Below, piece after piece: positions 7,586 to 15,731 of a DNA stretch of 64,000 bases. The translations under genes and the position numbers were made by a program. The stretch is from NAT127 sp034717695 (lineage in GTDB: Bacteria > Pseudomonadota > Gammaproteobacteria > Pseudomonadales > Porticoccaceae), in the NCBI GenBank assembly GCA_034717695.1, contig JAYELS010000055.1, positions 1 through 64,000 on the forward strand, in the 5' to 3' direction. The notes beneath the pieces were generated by a model. The model saw only the letters and a program-made list of their open reading frames with translations, searched no databases and was not told the DNA's origin. The first letter of the stretch is position 1. Each line of letters opens with the position of its first letter.

Positions 7586-8707
7586 TCAGCCCCCCTGAAG
7601 GTCGGCCACCACCGCCATCAGGAAGCGGGTTGCCTCACCGCCGGTGACGACCCGGTGATCGACGGTGAGGGACAGGGGCATGACGGGCCGCACCAGCGGC
7701 TTGCCATCCACCGCCAGCACCTGGTCCCGCACCCGGCCGGCACCGAGGATCGCCACCGTGGGGGGCATCACCACTGGGTCCGAGTAGCGCCCGCCGATGG
7801 CGCCGTAGTTCGACAGGATGATGCTGTAGCCGCGCAGCTCCTCCGCCGGTATGCGCCGCGCCCGCACATCCGCCTTGAGCCGCTCGAGCCCCGCCCGCAG
7901 GTCCACTTCGGCGCGGTTGGCCACGTCCCGCAGCACCGGAACAAACAGCCCATCGGGGGTATCCACGGCGATGCCCAGATCGATGCGCTTGAGCACCCGG
8001 CGGCCGAGGGCATGGGGGTCGTACCAGACGTTGAGGGCGGGCTCGGCGCGGCACGCCGCCACCATGGCGCGGATCAGCCGCAGGGTGACGTCGCCCCCCG
8101 GGTACCAGGCGCCGATGTCCGCGTCCTCGGTGACGGTGACATCCGCCACCTCGGCGTGGGCCTGGGCCATGGCCCGGGCCATGGCGCGACGCGGGCCCCG
8201 CAGGGGCTCCAGGGGGCCCGCTTCGGCGAGCACCCCGGCCACCCGCTCCACGTCGGCGGCGGTGATGAGCCCGTCGGGGCCACTGGGAGTCACCACCCCC
8301 AGGTCCACGTCGAGGCGCCGCGCCAGGGCCCGCACCGCAGGCATCACCTTGAAGCCGGCACCGCCGGCGGCGATGGGGGCGGGAGCCTCCCGCACGGTGC
8401 CGCCGCCACTTTTCACCTCCCCCACCACGGTGCCGCTGTCCGCCCGGGCCGGGGCCGGCGGCGCGGTGGCATCGCCATCCTCGAAGCCCACCAGGGGCGC
8501 GCCCACCGGGTGGATATCGCCGGGGGCGGCGAACAGCTTGGCAACAGTGCCATCCCAGGGGGCGGGAATTTCGACGATGGCCTTGGCGGTTTCCACCGCC
8601 ACCATCGGTTCCCCGGCCTTGAGGCTGGCGCCTCTCGCCACGTACCACTCGCGGATTTCCGCCTCGCTGAGCCCCTCCCCCAGGTCCGGCAGGTTGAACA
8701 GTTTCAT
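7586..8707 (-). CDS. 2-oxo acid dehydrogenase complex E2 (dihydrolipoyl acyltransferase)
   Basis: The 373-residue protein has one lipoyl domain (lysine in VETAKAIVEIP, residue 42), an Ala/Pro linker, an E3/E1-binding segment (about 123-157) and the acyltransferase domain. It moves an acyl group from E1 to CoA. The usual active-site DHRxxDG is here DHRVVTGG: the catalytic His is present but Asp is replaced by Thr. The rest of the motif is intact, so I expect an active enzyme, perhaps of a subfamily with this variant. It is the last gene of the leucine dehydrogenase-E1alpha-E1beta-E2 operon, 10 bp after E1beta. No lipoamide dehydrogenase (E3) is present, so one encoded elsewhere must serve it. 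Confidence 0.9.
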   Translation of the reverse strand: MKLFNLPDLGEGLSEAEIREWYVARGASLKAGEPMVAVETAKAIVEIPAPWDGTVAKLFAAPGDIHPVGAPLVGFEDGDATAPPAPARADSGTVVGEVKSGGGTVREAPAPIAAGGAGFKVMPAVRALARRLDVDLGVVTPSGPDGLITAADVERVAGVLAEAGPLEPLRGPRRAMARAMAQAHAEVADVTVTEDADIGAWYPGGDVTLRLIRAMVAACRAEPALNVWYDPHALGRRVLKRIDLGIAVDTPDGLFVPVLRDVANRAEVDLRAGLERLKADVRARRIPAEELRGYSIILSNYGAIGGRYSDPVVMPPTVAILGAGRVRDQVLAVDGKPLVRPVMPLSLTVDHRVVTGGEATRFLMAVVADLQGG

Positions 8708-8717
8708 GGCGGCGCCC

Positions 8718-9698
8718 TCAGCTGAATTGCAGGGACTCCCTGACGGCGGCGACGATCCGCGCCACGTCGGGGATATAGGCCTGTTCGTTGCGGTAAAGGG
8801 GCATCACCGTGTCGTAGCCCGTCACCCGCCGCACCGGCGCCAGCAGGCTCGCCAGCCCCGCCTCGGCGAGCACGGCGGCCACCTCGGCCCCGAAGCCGGC
8901 GGTGCGAGCCGCCTCGTGGACGATGACGCAGCGCCCGGTTTTCGCCACCGAGTCGAGCAGGGTGGCGCTGTCGAGGGGTTTCAGGGTGGCGACATCGATC
9001 ACCTCGGCGCCGATGCCCTCCGCCGCCAGCAACTCCGCCGCCGCCAGGCAGTCGAGCACCGCCGCGCCCCAGCTCACCAGGCTGATGTCGCCGCCGTCCC
9101 GCAGCACGTAGGCGGCATCGAGGGGCAGGGCCGCGCCGTCGTCCGCCACCTCCTGCCTGATCAGCCGGTAGATGCGCGCCGGCTCCAGGAAGATCACCGG
9201 ATCGGGATCGCGGATGGCTGCGAGCAGCAGGCCATAGGCCCGCGCCGGGGAGGAGGGAATCACCACCCGAAGCCCCGGCACATGGGCAAACAGGGCCTCG
9301 TTGCTCTCGGAGTGGTGCTCCGGGGCGTGGATGCCACCGCCGCAGGGGGCGCGCAGCACCATGGGGCAGGTGAGGCGGCCCCGGGTGCGGTTGCGCAGGC
9401 GCGCGGCGTGGTTGACGATCTGGTCCACCGCCGGGTAGATGAAGCCGGAGAACTGGATCTCCGCCACCGGGCGCAGGCCCTGGGTGGCCATGCCCACGGC
9501 GAGGCCGGCGATCAGCCCTTCGGCGAGGGGCGTATCCAGCACCCGGTCCGCGCCGAAGCGCCGTTGCAGGCCCTCGGTGGCGCGAAACACCCCGCCGTTG
9601 ACCCCCACATCCTCGCCAAACACCACCACGTTCGGGTCGGCGCCAAGGGCATGGGCGAGGGCCAGGTTGATGGCTTCCACAAGGGTCACCTCAGCCAT
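8718..9698 (-). CDS. 2-oxo acid dehydrogenase E1 beta subunit
   Basis: This is a 326-residue transketolase-like beta subunit. It begins TLVEAINLALAHAL, followed by VVVFGEDVGVNGGVFRATEG, the typical alphabeta E1 entry containing the Glu that activates thiamine diphosphate. The start at 9698 is chosen because the aligned N terminus begins there; the E1alpha stop overlaps it by 8 nt. With E1alpha it decarboxylates a 2-oxo acid. The adjoining leucine dehydrogenase points to branched-chain oxo acids, though pyruvate or acetoin cannot be excluded from sequence alone. Confidence 0.92.
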   Translation of the reverse strand: MAEVTLVEAINLALAHALGADPNVVVFGEDVGVNGGVFRATEGLQRRFGADRVLDTPLAEGLIAGLAVGMATQGLRPVAEIQFSGFIYPAVDQIVNHAARLRNRTRGRLTCPMVLRAPCGGGIHAPEHHSESNEALFAHVPGLRVVIPSSPARAYGLLLAAIRDPDPVIFLEPARIYRLIRQEVADDGAALPLDAAYVLRDGGDISLVSWGAAVLDCLAAAELLAAEGIGAEVIDVATLKPLDSATLLDSVAKTGRCVIVHEAARTAGFGAEVAAVLAEAGLASLLAPVRRVTGYDTVMPLYRNEQAYIPDVARIVAAVRESLQFS

Positions 9699-10839
9699 GG
9701 TCGCCCGCTCCCGGTGCGGAGGCGCCCTTTTCGGCCAGTTCCCGGCGCTGCCCGGCGAGGGCGGCGGGCAGGGCTTCGTACAGGTGGTCGAACATGGCGG
9801 TGGCGGGCGCCGGCGGGGTGGCGAGGTAGGCGGCCACCTCCGCCTCCACCTCCCGGGCGCAGTGGGCCAGGCATTCGGCCTCCTGGGCTTCATCCCAGGC
9901 GCCGAGCCGCGTCAGATAGCGGCGCAGGCGCAGCACCGGCTCCCGCTGGCGGTGGTGCTCCACTTCGTCCCCGGGGCGATAGCGGGAGGCATCATCGGCG
10001 GTGGTGTGGTCGGCGAGGCGATAGGTGAGGGCCTCGATGAGGTGGGGCCCCTCCCCCCGCCGTGCCCGCTCGACGGCAAGGGACAGGCGCTCCCGCAGCA
10101 TCACCACATCGTTGCCGTCCACCTGCTCGCCGCCGAAGCCCGCCGCCAGGGCCTTTTGCGCCAGGGTCTCGGCGCCACTCTGGCGGGCCCGGGGCACGGA
10201 GATGGCCCACTGGTTGTTGACCACCAGGAACACCACCGGCAGGCTCCAGGCGCCGGCAAGGTTGATGCCCTCGTAGAAGTCCCCCCGGGAAGTGCCGCCG
10301 TCCCCCACCACGCACACCGCCACCCGGGGCTCGCGCCGGTAGTGAAAGGCCGCGGCGACCCCGACGGCGTGGGTCACCTGGGTGCCGATGGGAATGCAGT
10401 GGGGGAAATCGCCGCGATTCGCCGCGAAGTCCATGCCCCGCTCGTCACCGCCCCAGTAAAGCAGGATCTCGCGCATGGCCACGCCGCGAAGCAGCAGGGC
10501 CAGGGTTTCCCGGTAGGTGGGGAGCAGCACGTCGGCGGCAGAGAGGGCGTCGCCGAGGGCCGCGCCCACCGCCTCCTGGCCGAGGCTCGATGCGTAGGTG
10601 CCGAGCTGGCCGGTGCGCTGCAGGGCCACGGCCCGGGCGTCCAGGGTGCGCACCCGCACCATGGCCCGGTAGAGGCGGCGCAGATGGTCCAGATCCCCGG
10701 CGAATGCCGGCAGGGGTGCCAGGGCATTGCCATCGACATCGAGGCAGCGCCACAGGCGCACCTCGAAGCGGACCACCTCCCGGCTCGCGCTTGCCCCGTC
10801 GCCGACGCCCTCCCGCTGACCGCGATCGCTCACTTCCAC
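9691..10839 (-). CDS. 2-oxo acid dehydrogenase E1 alpha subunit
   Basis: The 382-residue alpha subunit binds thiamine diphosphate through GDGGTSRGDFYEG...NNQWAIS, the classic GDG-X(about 27)-NN motif. The segment ADHTTADDASRYR matches the phosphorylation-loop region of branched-chain E1alpha. It forms a heterotetramer with the beta subunit encoded immediately downstream (8-nt overlap). The reading frame starts 48 bp after the leucine dehydrogenase stop. The role is oxidative decarboxylation of the keto acids made from leucine, isoleucine and valine, feeding acyl-CoA catabolism. Confidence 0.9.
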   Translation of the reverse strand: MEVSDRGQREGVGDGASASREVVRFEVRLWRCLDVDGNALAPLPAFAGDLDHLRRLYRAMVRVRTLDARAVALQRTGQLGTYASSLGQEAVGAALGDALSAADVLLPTYRETLALLLRGVAMREILLYWGGDERGMDFAANRGDFPHCIPIGTQVTHAVGVAAAFHYRREPRVAVCVVGDGGTSRGDFYEGINLAGAWSLPVVFLVVNNQWAISVPRARQSGAETLAQKALAAGFGGEQVDGNDVVMLRERLSLAVERARRGEGPHLIEALTYRLADHTTADDASRYRPGDEVEHHRQREPVLRLRRYLTRLGAWDEAQEAECLAHCAREVEAEVAAYLATPPAPATAMFDHLYEALPAALAGQRRELAEKGASAPGAGDHG

Positions 10840-10887
10840 TCCTTGCGTTGCCGCCGGAGCCGGCCCGCAACGGGCGCCGGCGTGGCC

Positions 10888-11937
10888 TCACTTCGAAACA
10901 AGCATAGCTTCCGCCATCGAATCCGCCACCAGCCCAGGGCGCTCACCGGTGCGGGCGGCCCGCTCGAACAGCTGGTCGAGGCGCACGCCGATGGCGGCGA
11001 GGCGCGGCTGGATGTCCTCGCTTCCCCACAGGGCCACATGGATCAGGCCCCCGGCGTTGATCACGTAATCCGGCGCGTAGAGGATGCCCCGTTCGTGGAG
11101 CCGCCGGCCATCCTCAGCGGTGGCCAGCTGGTTGTTGGCAGACCCGGCGACGATGCCCGCCCCGAGCTGGGGAATGGTGTCCTCATCGAGGATGGCGCCG
11201 AGGCCGCAGGGGGCGAACAGGTCCGCCGCTACCCGGTGGATATCCCCCGGGGCGACGACGGCGGCGCCGAACCGGGTGGCACAGGCCTCCGCGCGCTGGG
11301 GATTGTGGTCCGCCACCGTGATGCGGGCGCCGCGGCGGTGGAGTTCACCGGCCAGGGCCATGCCCACCTGCCCCACCCCCTGGATGGCCACGTGGGTGCC
11401 GTCGAGGTGCTCACGCCCGAGGCGATGGCGCACCGCGCTCTCGATACCGGCGCAAACACCGATGGCAGTCGATGGCGAGGGATTGCCGCAGCCCCCCGCG
11501 TCGGGGGACGTGCCCAGCACATGGGGTGTGCGGGTGGCGATCACATCCATGTCGGCGATGCCGGTGCCGCTGTCCTCGGTGACGATGTAGCGGCCATCGA
11601 GGTGGTGGACGAAATCCCCAAAGGCGGCGAAGCAGGCGGCGCGATCCCGCAACCCCGGGTTCATGACGACCACTGACTTGCCGCCGCCGAAGGGCAGATC
11701 GCTGATGGCGGCCTTGTAACTCATCGCCCGGGCCAGGCGCATCACGTCCTCGACGGCCGCCATGGGATCGGGATAGGGCACACAGCGGCAGCCGCCGAGG
11801 GCCGGACCCCGGGCCGTGCTGTGGATGGCGACGATGGCCTCGAGGCCCAGCTCCGGACGCAGGCAGAAATGCAACTCCGGCACCTCAAGGCTGGCGGCGA
11901 GATCGAACAGGTTGGGGCGGGGTGCCCGGTCACTCAT
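10888..11937 (-). CDS. Leucine/branched-chain amino acid dehydrogenase
   Basis: This 349-residue Glu/Leu/Phe/Val dehydrogenase deaminates branched-chain amino acids with NAD+. The catalytic lysine lies in the glycine-rich SDLPFGGGKSVV (about residue 90), and the Rossmann nucleotide site is AIQGVGQVGMALA near residue 183. The ATG at 11937 has GGAG 8 nt upstream and is preferred over a GTG 33 nt earlier. It leads the operon into E1alpha, E1beta and E2, so the four genes form an amino acid to acyl-CoA module. A release-of-ammonium role is therefore likely. Confidence 0.88.
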   Translation of the reverse strand: MSDRAPRPNLFDLAASLEVPELHFCLRPELGLEAIVAIHSTARGPALGGCRCVPYPDPMAAVEDVMRLARAMSYKAAISDLPFGGGKSVVVMNPGLRDRAACFAAFGDFVHHLDGRYIVTEDSGTGIADMDVIATRTPHVLGTSPDAGGCGNPSPSTAIGVCAGIESAVRHRLGREHLDGTHVAIQGVGQVGMALAGELHRRGARITVADHNPQRAEACATRFGAAVVAPGDIHRVAADLFAPCGLGAILDEDTIPQLGAGIVAGSANNQLATAEDGRRLHERGILYAPDYVINAGGLIHVALWGSEDIQPRLAAIGVRLDQLFERAARTGERPGLVADSMAEAMLVSK

Positions 11938-12015
11938 TGCTGGCTCCGGCGCGGGATCCCGTGGGGGCACGCGGGGATCGATTCACACAGAGTGTAGTCG
12001 CCGAGACGGTGGCGG

Positions 12016-12600
12016 TCAGGTGCGGCGCTTGCTGTAGAGCTCCTTGTTCTCCATGCGCTTTTCCTCGCTCTTGCGCAGCAGCAGGTAGGTGGCGCCGTAA
12101 CCGCCGTGGTGGCGCTGGGCGCTGTGGAACGCGAGCACGGCGTCGATCTGGCGCAGCCAGTGGTTGACGCAGCTCTTGAGCAGGGCGGGGGTATCGCGGC
12201 CCTCCCCCTTGCCGTGGGTGATGAGGGCACAGCGGATATGGTGATCGACGCAGTCGGTGACGAACTCCAGCAGGGCATGGCGGGCCTGGTCCACCGTCAT
12301 GCGGTGCAGGTCGAGGCGGGCGTCGAGGGCGTACTTGCCCTGGCGCAGGCTCTTGAACACCCCGTACTGGACCCCGTCGCGCTTGAACGACAGCTCGTCC
12401 CAGGGTTTGACCGGCGCCACATGCTCGACCCCGGCGAGGTAGTTGCCGGCCCGGGCGATCTCCAGTTCCGCCGCGCGGCGCCGGGCGCGCATCCCCGGGG
12501 TGATCTCCCGGGGGGCGCCCTGGTCGACGGTGTCCGCCGCCCGCAGGGGGGCCACCTCGCCGACAAATTCCTTGAACAGTTTGGCGTCGTCGTCGGTCAT
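12016..12600 (-). CDS. Smr-domain protein (SmrA-like putative nuclease)
   Basis: The 194-residue protein has a variable N-terminal half and a C-terminal Smr domain. Visible motifs are the LDLHRMTVDQAR core (about 105-116) and THGKGEG (about 145). Smr domains are found in MutS2 and in stand-alone proteins with nicking or ribosome-associated RNase activity. The start at 12600 begins MTDDDAKLFKEF, typical of the gammaproteobacterial stand-alone form. It follows the unknown gene 12614-13144 with a 13-bp gap. The specific role is unknown. Confidence 0.85.
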   Translation of the reverse strand: MTDDDAKLFKEFVGEVAPLRAADTVDQGAPREITPGMRARRRAAELEIARAGNYLAGVEHVAPVKPWDELSFKRDGVQYGVFKSLRQGKYALDARLDLHRMTVDQARHALLEFVTDCVDHHIRCALITHGKGEGRDTPALLKSCVNHWLRQIDAVLAFHSAQRHHGGYGATYLLLRKSEEKRMENKELYSKRRT

Positions 12601-12613
12601 GGCGGCGGAGCGG

Positions 12614-13144
12614 TCAGGCGTCATCCGCCGGCTCGACCCTGAGCCGGGACAGATCGAGGTGGACCTCCACGGGCTTCTGGCGCTCGTGGGGCTTGAGGAT
12701 ATCGGCCCCGGGGCTGTCGAGGCTCAGGTGGCCGGTGGCGACGTCCCGGTGCACCTCCGGGCGGCGCTCGCCGGGGCGCAGCACGTCGGCCCCAGGGGGT
12801 TCGATGGTGACGCCATCGAGGCCGGACGCGGGCGCGGTCGGGGGTGGGGATGAGGGCGCGACGGCCACCGGCCGGGGCGCGCTCGGGGCGGCGCTGGACG
12901 GCCCGTTATCGGCGGCGCTGTCCCGCAACTCCGCCAGGGCACCCATGCCCGCCAGAAGGGCGCGGAACTGCTCCGCCTTGTCCCGCTCGACGTTTTTCTT
13001 GACGGTGACCGGGCGCCCGGAAAACAGCTGGCCGGCGCGGGCGTCGTCGAGGTTGAAGAAATCCTGCAGGCGCTGGCGCACTTCCGCGAGGGTGGCGCCG
13101 GGGGCGATGTCGCCGCGAAAGATCACACTGAAAGTGGCACTCAT
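12614..13144 (-). CDS. Uncharacterised protein with repeated PGAD(V/I)L motifs
   Basis: I do not assign a function to this 176-residue protein. The N-terminal 70 residues (FRGDIAPGATLAEVRQRL and LFSGRPVTVKKNVERDKAEQ) look like a small alpha/beta domain common at the start of gammaproteobacterial hypothetical proteins. A Pro/Ala-rich linker follows, then two similar C-terminal motifs, PGADVLRPGER and PGADILKPHER. There is no signal peptide or membrane helix. It sits just before the Smr gene on the same strand and may be co-transcribed. Confidence 0.7.
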   Translation of the reverse strand: MSATFSVIFRGDIAPGATLAEVRQRLQDFFNLDDARAGQLFSGRPVTVKKNVERDKAEQFRALLAGMGALAELRDSAADNGPSSAAPSAPRPVAVAPSSPPPTAPASGLDGVTIEPPGADVLRPGERRPEVHRDVATGHLSLDSPGADILKPHERQKPVEVHLDLSRLRVEPADDA

Positions 13145-13165
13145 GGGATCGCTCTCCCGCTCAGT

Positions 13166-13528
13166 TCAGAACCCAAGGATAGCGCCCCACACCAGGACCA
13201 CAAGGGCCATGGACATCAGCACGGCGGCGGAGCCGATGTCCTTGGCGCGGCCGGCGAGCTCGTGGTGCTCCTCGCCGATGCGGTCCACGGCGGCCTCCAC
13301 CGCGGAGTTGAGCAGTTCGACGATCATCACCCCCACCAGCACCCCCACCAGCAGGGCCTTCTCCACCCCGCCGTCGCCGAGCCAGAACCCCAGGGGAGCG
13401 AGCACCGCGAACAGAGCCAGCTCCATGCGGAAGGCTTCCTCGTGGCGGAAACAGGCGGCGAGGCCCTGCAGGGAAAAGCGCAGGGCGCACACCAGGCGGC
13501 GGTGCAGAAGGCCGAGAAAGCCCGTCAT
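13166..13528 (-). CDS. dgkA: Diacylglycerol kinase
   Basis: The 120-residue integral membrane protein has three predicted helices and the DgkA signatures EEAFRMELAL and VELLNSAVEAAVDR. This matches the family's usual length. It phosphorylates diacylglycerol released by membrane-derived oligosaccharide or LPS modification back to phosphatidic acid. Its start overlaps the stop of cysE by 4 nt (ATGA), indicating coupling in one transcript. Confidence 0.92.
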   Translation of the reverse strand: MTGFLGLLHRRLVCALRFSLQGLAACFRHEEAFRMELALFAVLAPLGFWLGDGGVEKALLVGVLVGVMIVELLNSAVEAAVDRIGEEHHELAGRAKDIGSAAVLMSMALVVLVWGAILGF

Positions 13529-14352
13529 TCCGCCCCCGCCTCGCCGCCGTTGATGCGCTGGTCCATGTCGAGGGCGGGCATGGAGGCCATGAGCCCTCCC
13601 ACCACCCGCGCCGGCACCCCCGCCACCGTGCTGTGGGCGGGCACCGGGTCGAGCACCAGGCTGCCGGCGCCGATGCGGGCGCCCTCCCCCACGGCGATAT
13701 TGCCGAGGATCTTGGCGCCGCTGGCGATGAGCACGCCGCGCCCGATGGTGGGGTGGCGTTGGCCCTGGCCCTTGCCGGTGCCGCCGAGGGTCACCGCGTG
13801 GAGGATCGAGACATCGTCGCCGATCACCGCCGTCTCCCCCACCACCAGCCCGGTGGCGTGGTCGAGCATCACCCCGCCGCCGATGCGCGCCGCCGGGTGG
13901 ATGTCCACCGCGAAGATCTCCGCCACCCGGCTCTGCAGGTACACCGCCATGCTGCGCCGCCCCTGCTCCCACAGCCAGTGGGCGATGCGGTGGGCCTCGA
14001 GGGCATGGAACCCCTTGAAATAGAGCAGTGGGATGTAGCGCCGGTCACAGGCGGGGTCGCGCTCGTAGTGGGCGAGCAGGTCGCGGCGCATGCGCGCGCC
14101 GATGGCGGGGTCGGCGGCAAAGCCCCGGGCGATCACCTGGTGGAGGGTGAGGGCCGGCACCACCTCGCTGCCCAGCAGGCTCGCGAGGGCATAGGCAAGG
14201 GCCGATTCGAGGGAGTCGTGGCTGAGCACGGCGGCATGGAAATAGCTGGCAAGGGCCGGCTCCTCCCGGGACACCTCGGCCACCTCGGCGCGCAGTTCGC
14301 GCCACAGCGGATCGCCGTCCGCCGCCGTCGGTTGGTTGCCCCTCACTGTCAC
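13525..14352 (-). CDS. cysE: Serine O-acetyltransferase
   Basis: This 275-residue CysE has an N-terminal helical SATase domain and a left-handed beta-helix of hexapeptide repeats with the active-site segment DHATGLVVGE and TLGGTGKGQGQRHP. It acetylates serine for cysteine synthesis. The start is one of two close GTG codons (14352 or 14346), so the first residues are uncertain. The C-terminal tail ends without the usual Ile, so binding to cysteine synthase may differ. Confidence 0.92.
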   Translation of the reverse strand: MTVRGNQPTAADGDPLWRELRAEVAEVSREEPALASYFHAAVLSHDSLESALAYALASLLGSEVVPALTLHQVIARGFAADPAIGARMRRDLLAHYERDPACDRRYIPLLYFKGFHALEAHRIAHWLWEQGRRSMAVYLQSRVAEIFAVDIHPAARIGGGVMLDHATGLVVGETAVIGDDVSILHAVTLGGTGKGQGQRHPTIGRGVLIASGAKILGNIAVGEGARIGAGSLVLDPVPAHSTVAGVPARVVGGLMASMPALDMDQRINGGEAGAE

Positions 14353-14439
14353 CCGCCCCTCTCCACGCCATGCCCCCGGCCAAAAGTGTGGGCACTATCC
14401 CGCAACGGGATCGGTGTTGCAACCGTCCGCGCCGGGGAA

Positions 14440-15150
14440 TCAGCGGATGAAACGGGCGAAGATCTCGTCCAGGTGGGCGAGCACGGTGTCGGCGAGGGCG
14501 ATGTCGGCATGGGCGATGATGTTGGCCAGTAGATCCCGGGTCAGCCCCTGGGCGAAGTGGTCCGCCACCGGGCGGTAGCTCAGGTGCCAGGGCTCGGGGG
14601 CGACACCGCCGCGATCCTCCCGGTAGGGGCGGAAGAACCCGCTGGCGGCGAACTCGTCGCTGTCGAGCCAGGCCCCCAGGCGGGCGAAGGGCCCCCCCGG
14701 GGCGTACTCCGCCGGCACCAGTTGCAGCGGGTAATCCGGGCCCACCGCCGCCCGGTCCCAGACATCGATGTCGGTGCCCCAGTGGTGGCGGGAAGCCCCG
14801 GGCAGCGCCGACCAGCGGAGGATGGCGAACACCCTGTCCCGGTCCGACAGGCGGGCGAGGTCGAGGGGGCGGCCGGCGCTGTCGAGCACCGGGCGCTCCC
14901 CCCGGGCCTTGGCGTTCCAGATCAGTCGCTGGCGATCGAAGCCCCGGTAGCCGCTGGCCACCGCCAGGTCAATGCCCCGGGCGGCGGCCAGGGCCTGCAG
15001 CCTTGCGAAGGGCTCGAGCACCTGGTGGTGGAGGAAGACGTTGTCGGCGATGGGGGCCAGGTGGGTGGTGGTCTGGCCGAGGAGGATATCGAGCTCCGGC
15101 AACTCGGCACCGGGATCGAGGCCCTGGGAATACTCCGTGGTGATCGTCAT
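14440..15150 (-). CDS. VanY/M15-family D-alanyl-D-alanine carboxypeptidase
   Basis: This 236-residue zinc peptidase has SGYRGFDRQRLIWN, the HxxxxxxD zinc pair in RHHWGTDIDVWD, and EPWHLSY with the last His ligand. This is the VanY/LdcB arrangement. The family trims D-Ala from peptidoglycan stem peptides. No clear signal peptide is present at the chosen start (15150), unlike exported VanY proteins, so a cytoplasmic cell-wall recycling role is possible. Confidence 0.88.
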   Translation of the reverse strand: MTITTEYSQGLDPGAELPELDILLGQTTTHLAPIADNVFLHHQVLEPFARLQALAAARGIDLAVASGYRGFDRQRLIWNAKARGERPVLDSAGRPLDLARLSDRDRVFAILRWSALPGASRHHWGTDIDVWDRAAVGPDYPLQLVPAEYAPGGPFARLGAWLDSDEFAASGFFRPYREDRGGVAPEPWHLSYRPVADHFAQGLTRDLLANIIAHADIALADTVLAHLDEIFARFIR

Positions 15151-15261
15151 GTCTGTGCCGTCTCGTCTGGGTCGGGCGCTCCCGCTTGACCGGATCGCCC
15201 GCACAGTCTAGCCCTATATGGAGCGGGGCGCGAATCCGCCCCAAAGGCCTGGAGAACCCCC

Positions 15262-15726
15262 ATGACGCCGCCCAAGGCACCGGAACTGATCACCGCCGAG
15301 TGGTTCAACACCGAGGCGCCCCCGACCCTCGCCGCCCTCGACGGGCGCGTGGTGGTGGTGCTGGCGTTCCAGATGCTGTGCCCCGGGTGCGTGGCGGAGG
15401 CCATCCCCAGGGCGAAGCGACTGCGCCGGGCATTCGCCCCGGAGGATGTGGCGGTGATCGGCCTGCATACGGTGTTCGAGCACCACGGAGCGATGACACC
15501 GGTGAGCCTTGCGGCCTTTCTCCACGAATACCGGGTCGAGTTCCCGGTAGCGGTGGACCGCCCCGCCAGCGCCGGGCCGGTGCCCGAGACCATGGCCCTG
15601 TACGGGATGCGGGGCACCCCCACCTGGCTGCTGATCGACCGCCAGGGCCGGCTGCGGCGCCAGTATTTCGGCCATGCCGAGGACATGCTGCTGGGGGCCG
15701 AGGTGATGGCCCTGGTGCGGGACTGA
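15262..15726 (+). CDS. Thioredoxin-fold protein (TlpA/AhpC-TSA-like) with CPGC
   Basis: The 154-residue protein has a thioredoxin fold with a CPGC active site near residue 40 (FQMLCPGCVAEAIP) and the cis-proline segment MRGTPTWLLIDRQGRLRRQ. No signal peptide is visible, so it is probably cytoplasmic. It may reduce disulfides or peroxides; the partner is unknown. It is convergent with pilU, 5 bp away. Confidence 0.85.
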   Translation: MTPPKAPELITAEWFNTEAPPTLAALDGRVVVVLAFQMLCPGCVAEAIPRAKRLRRAFAPEDVAVIGLHTVFEHHGAMTPVSLAAFLHEYRVEFPVAVDRPASAGPVPETMALYGMRGTPTWLLIDRQGRLRRQYFGHAEDMLLGAEVMALVRD

Positions 15727-15731
15727 AGGGC

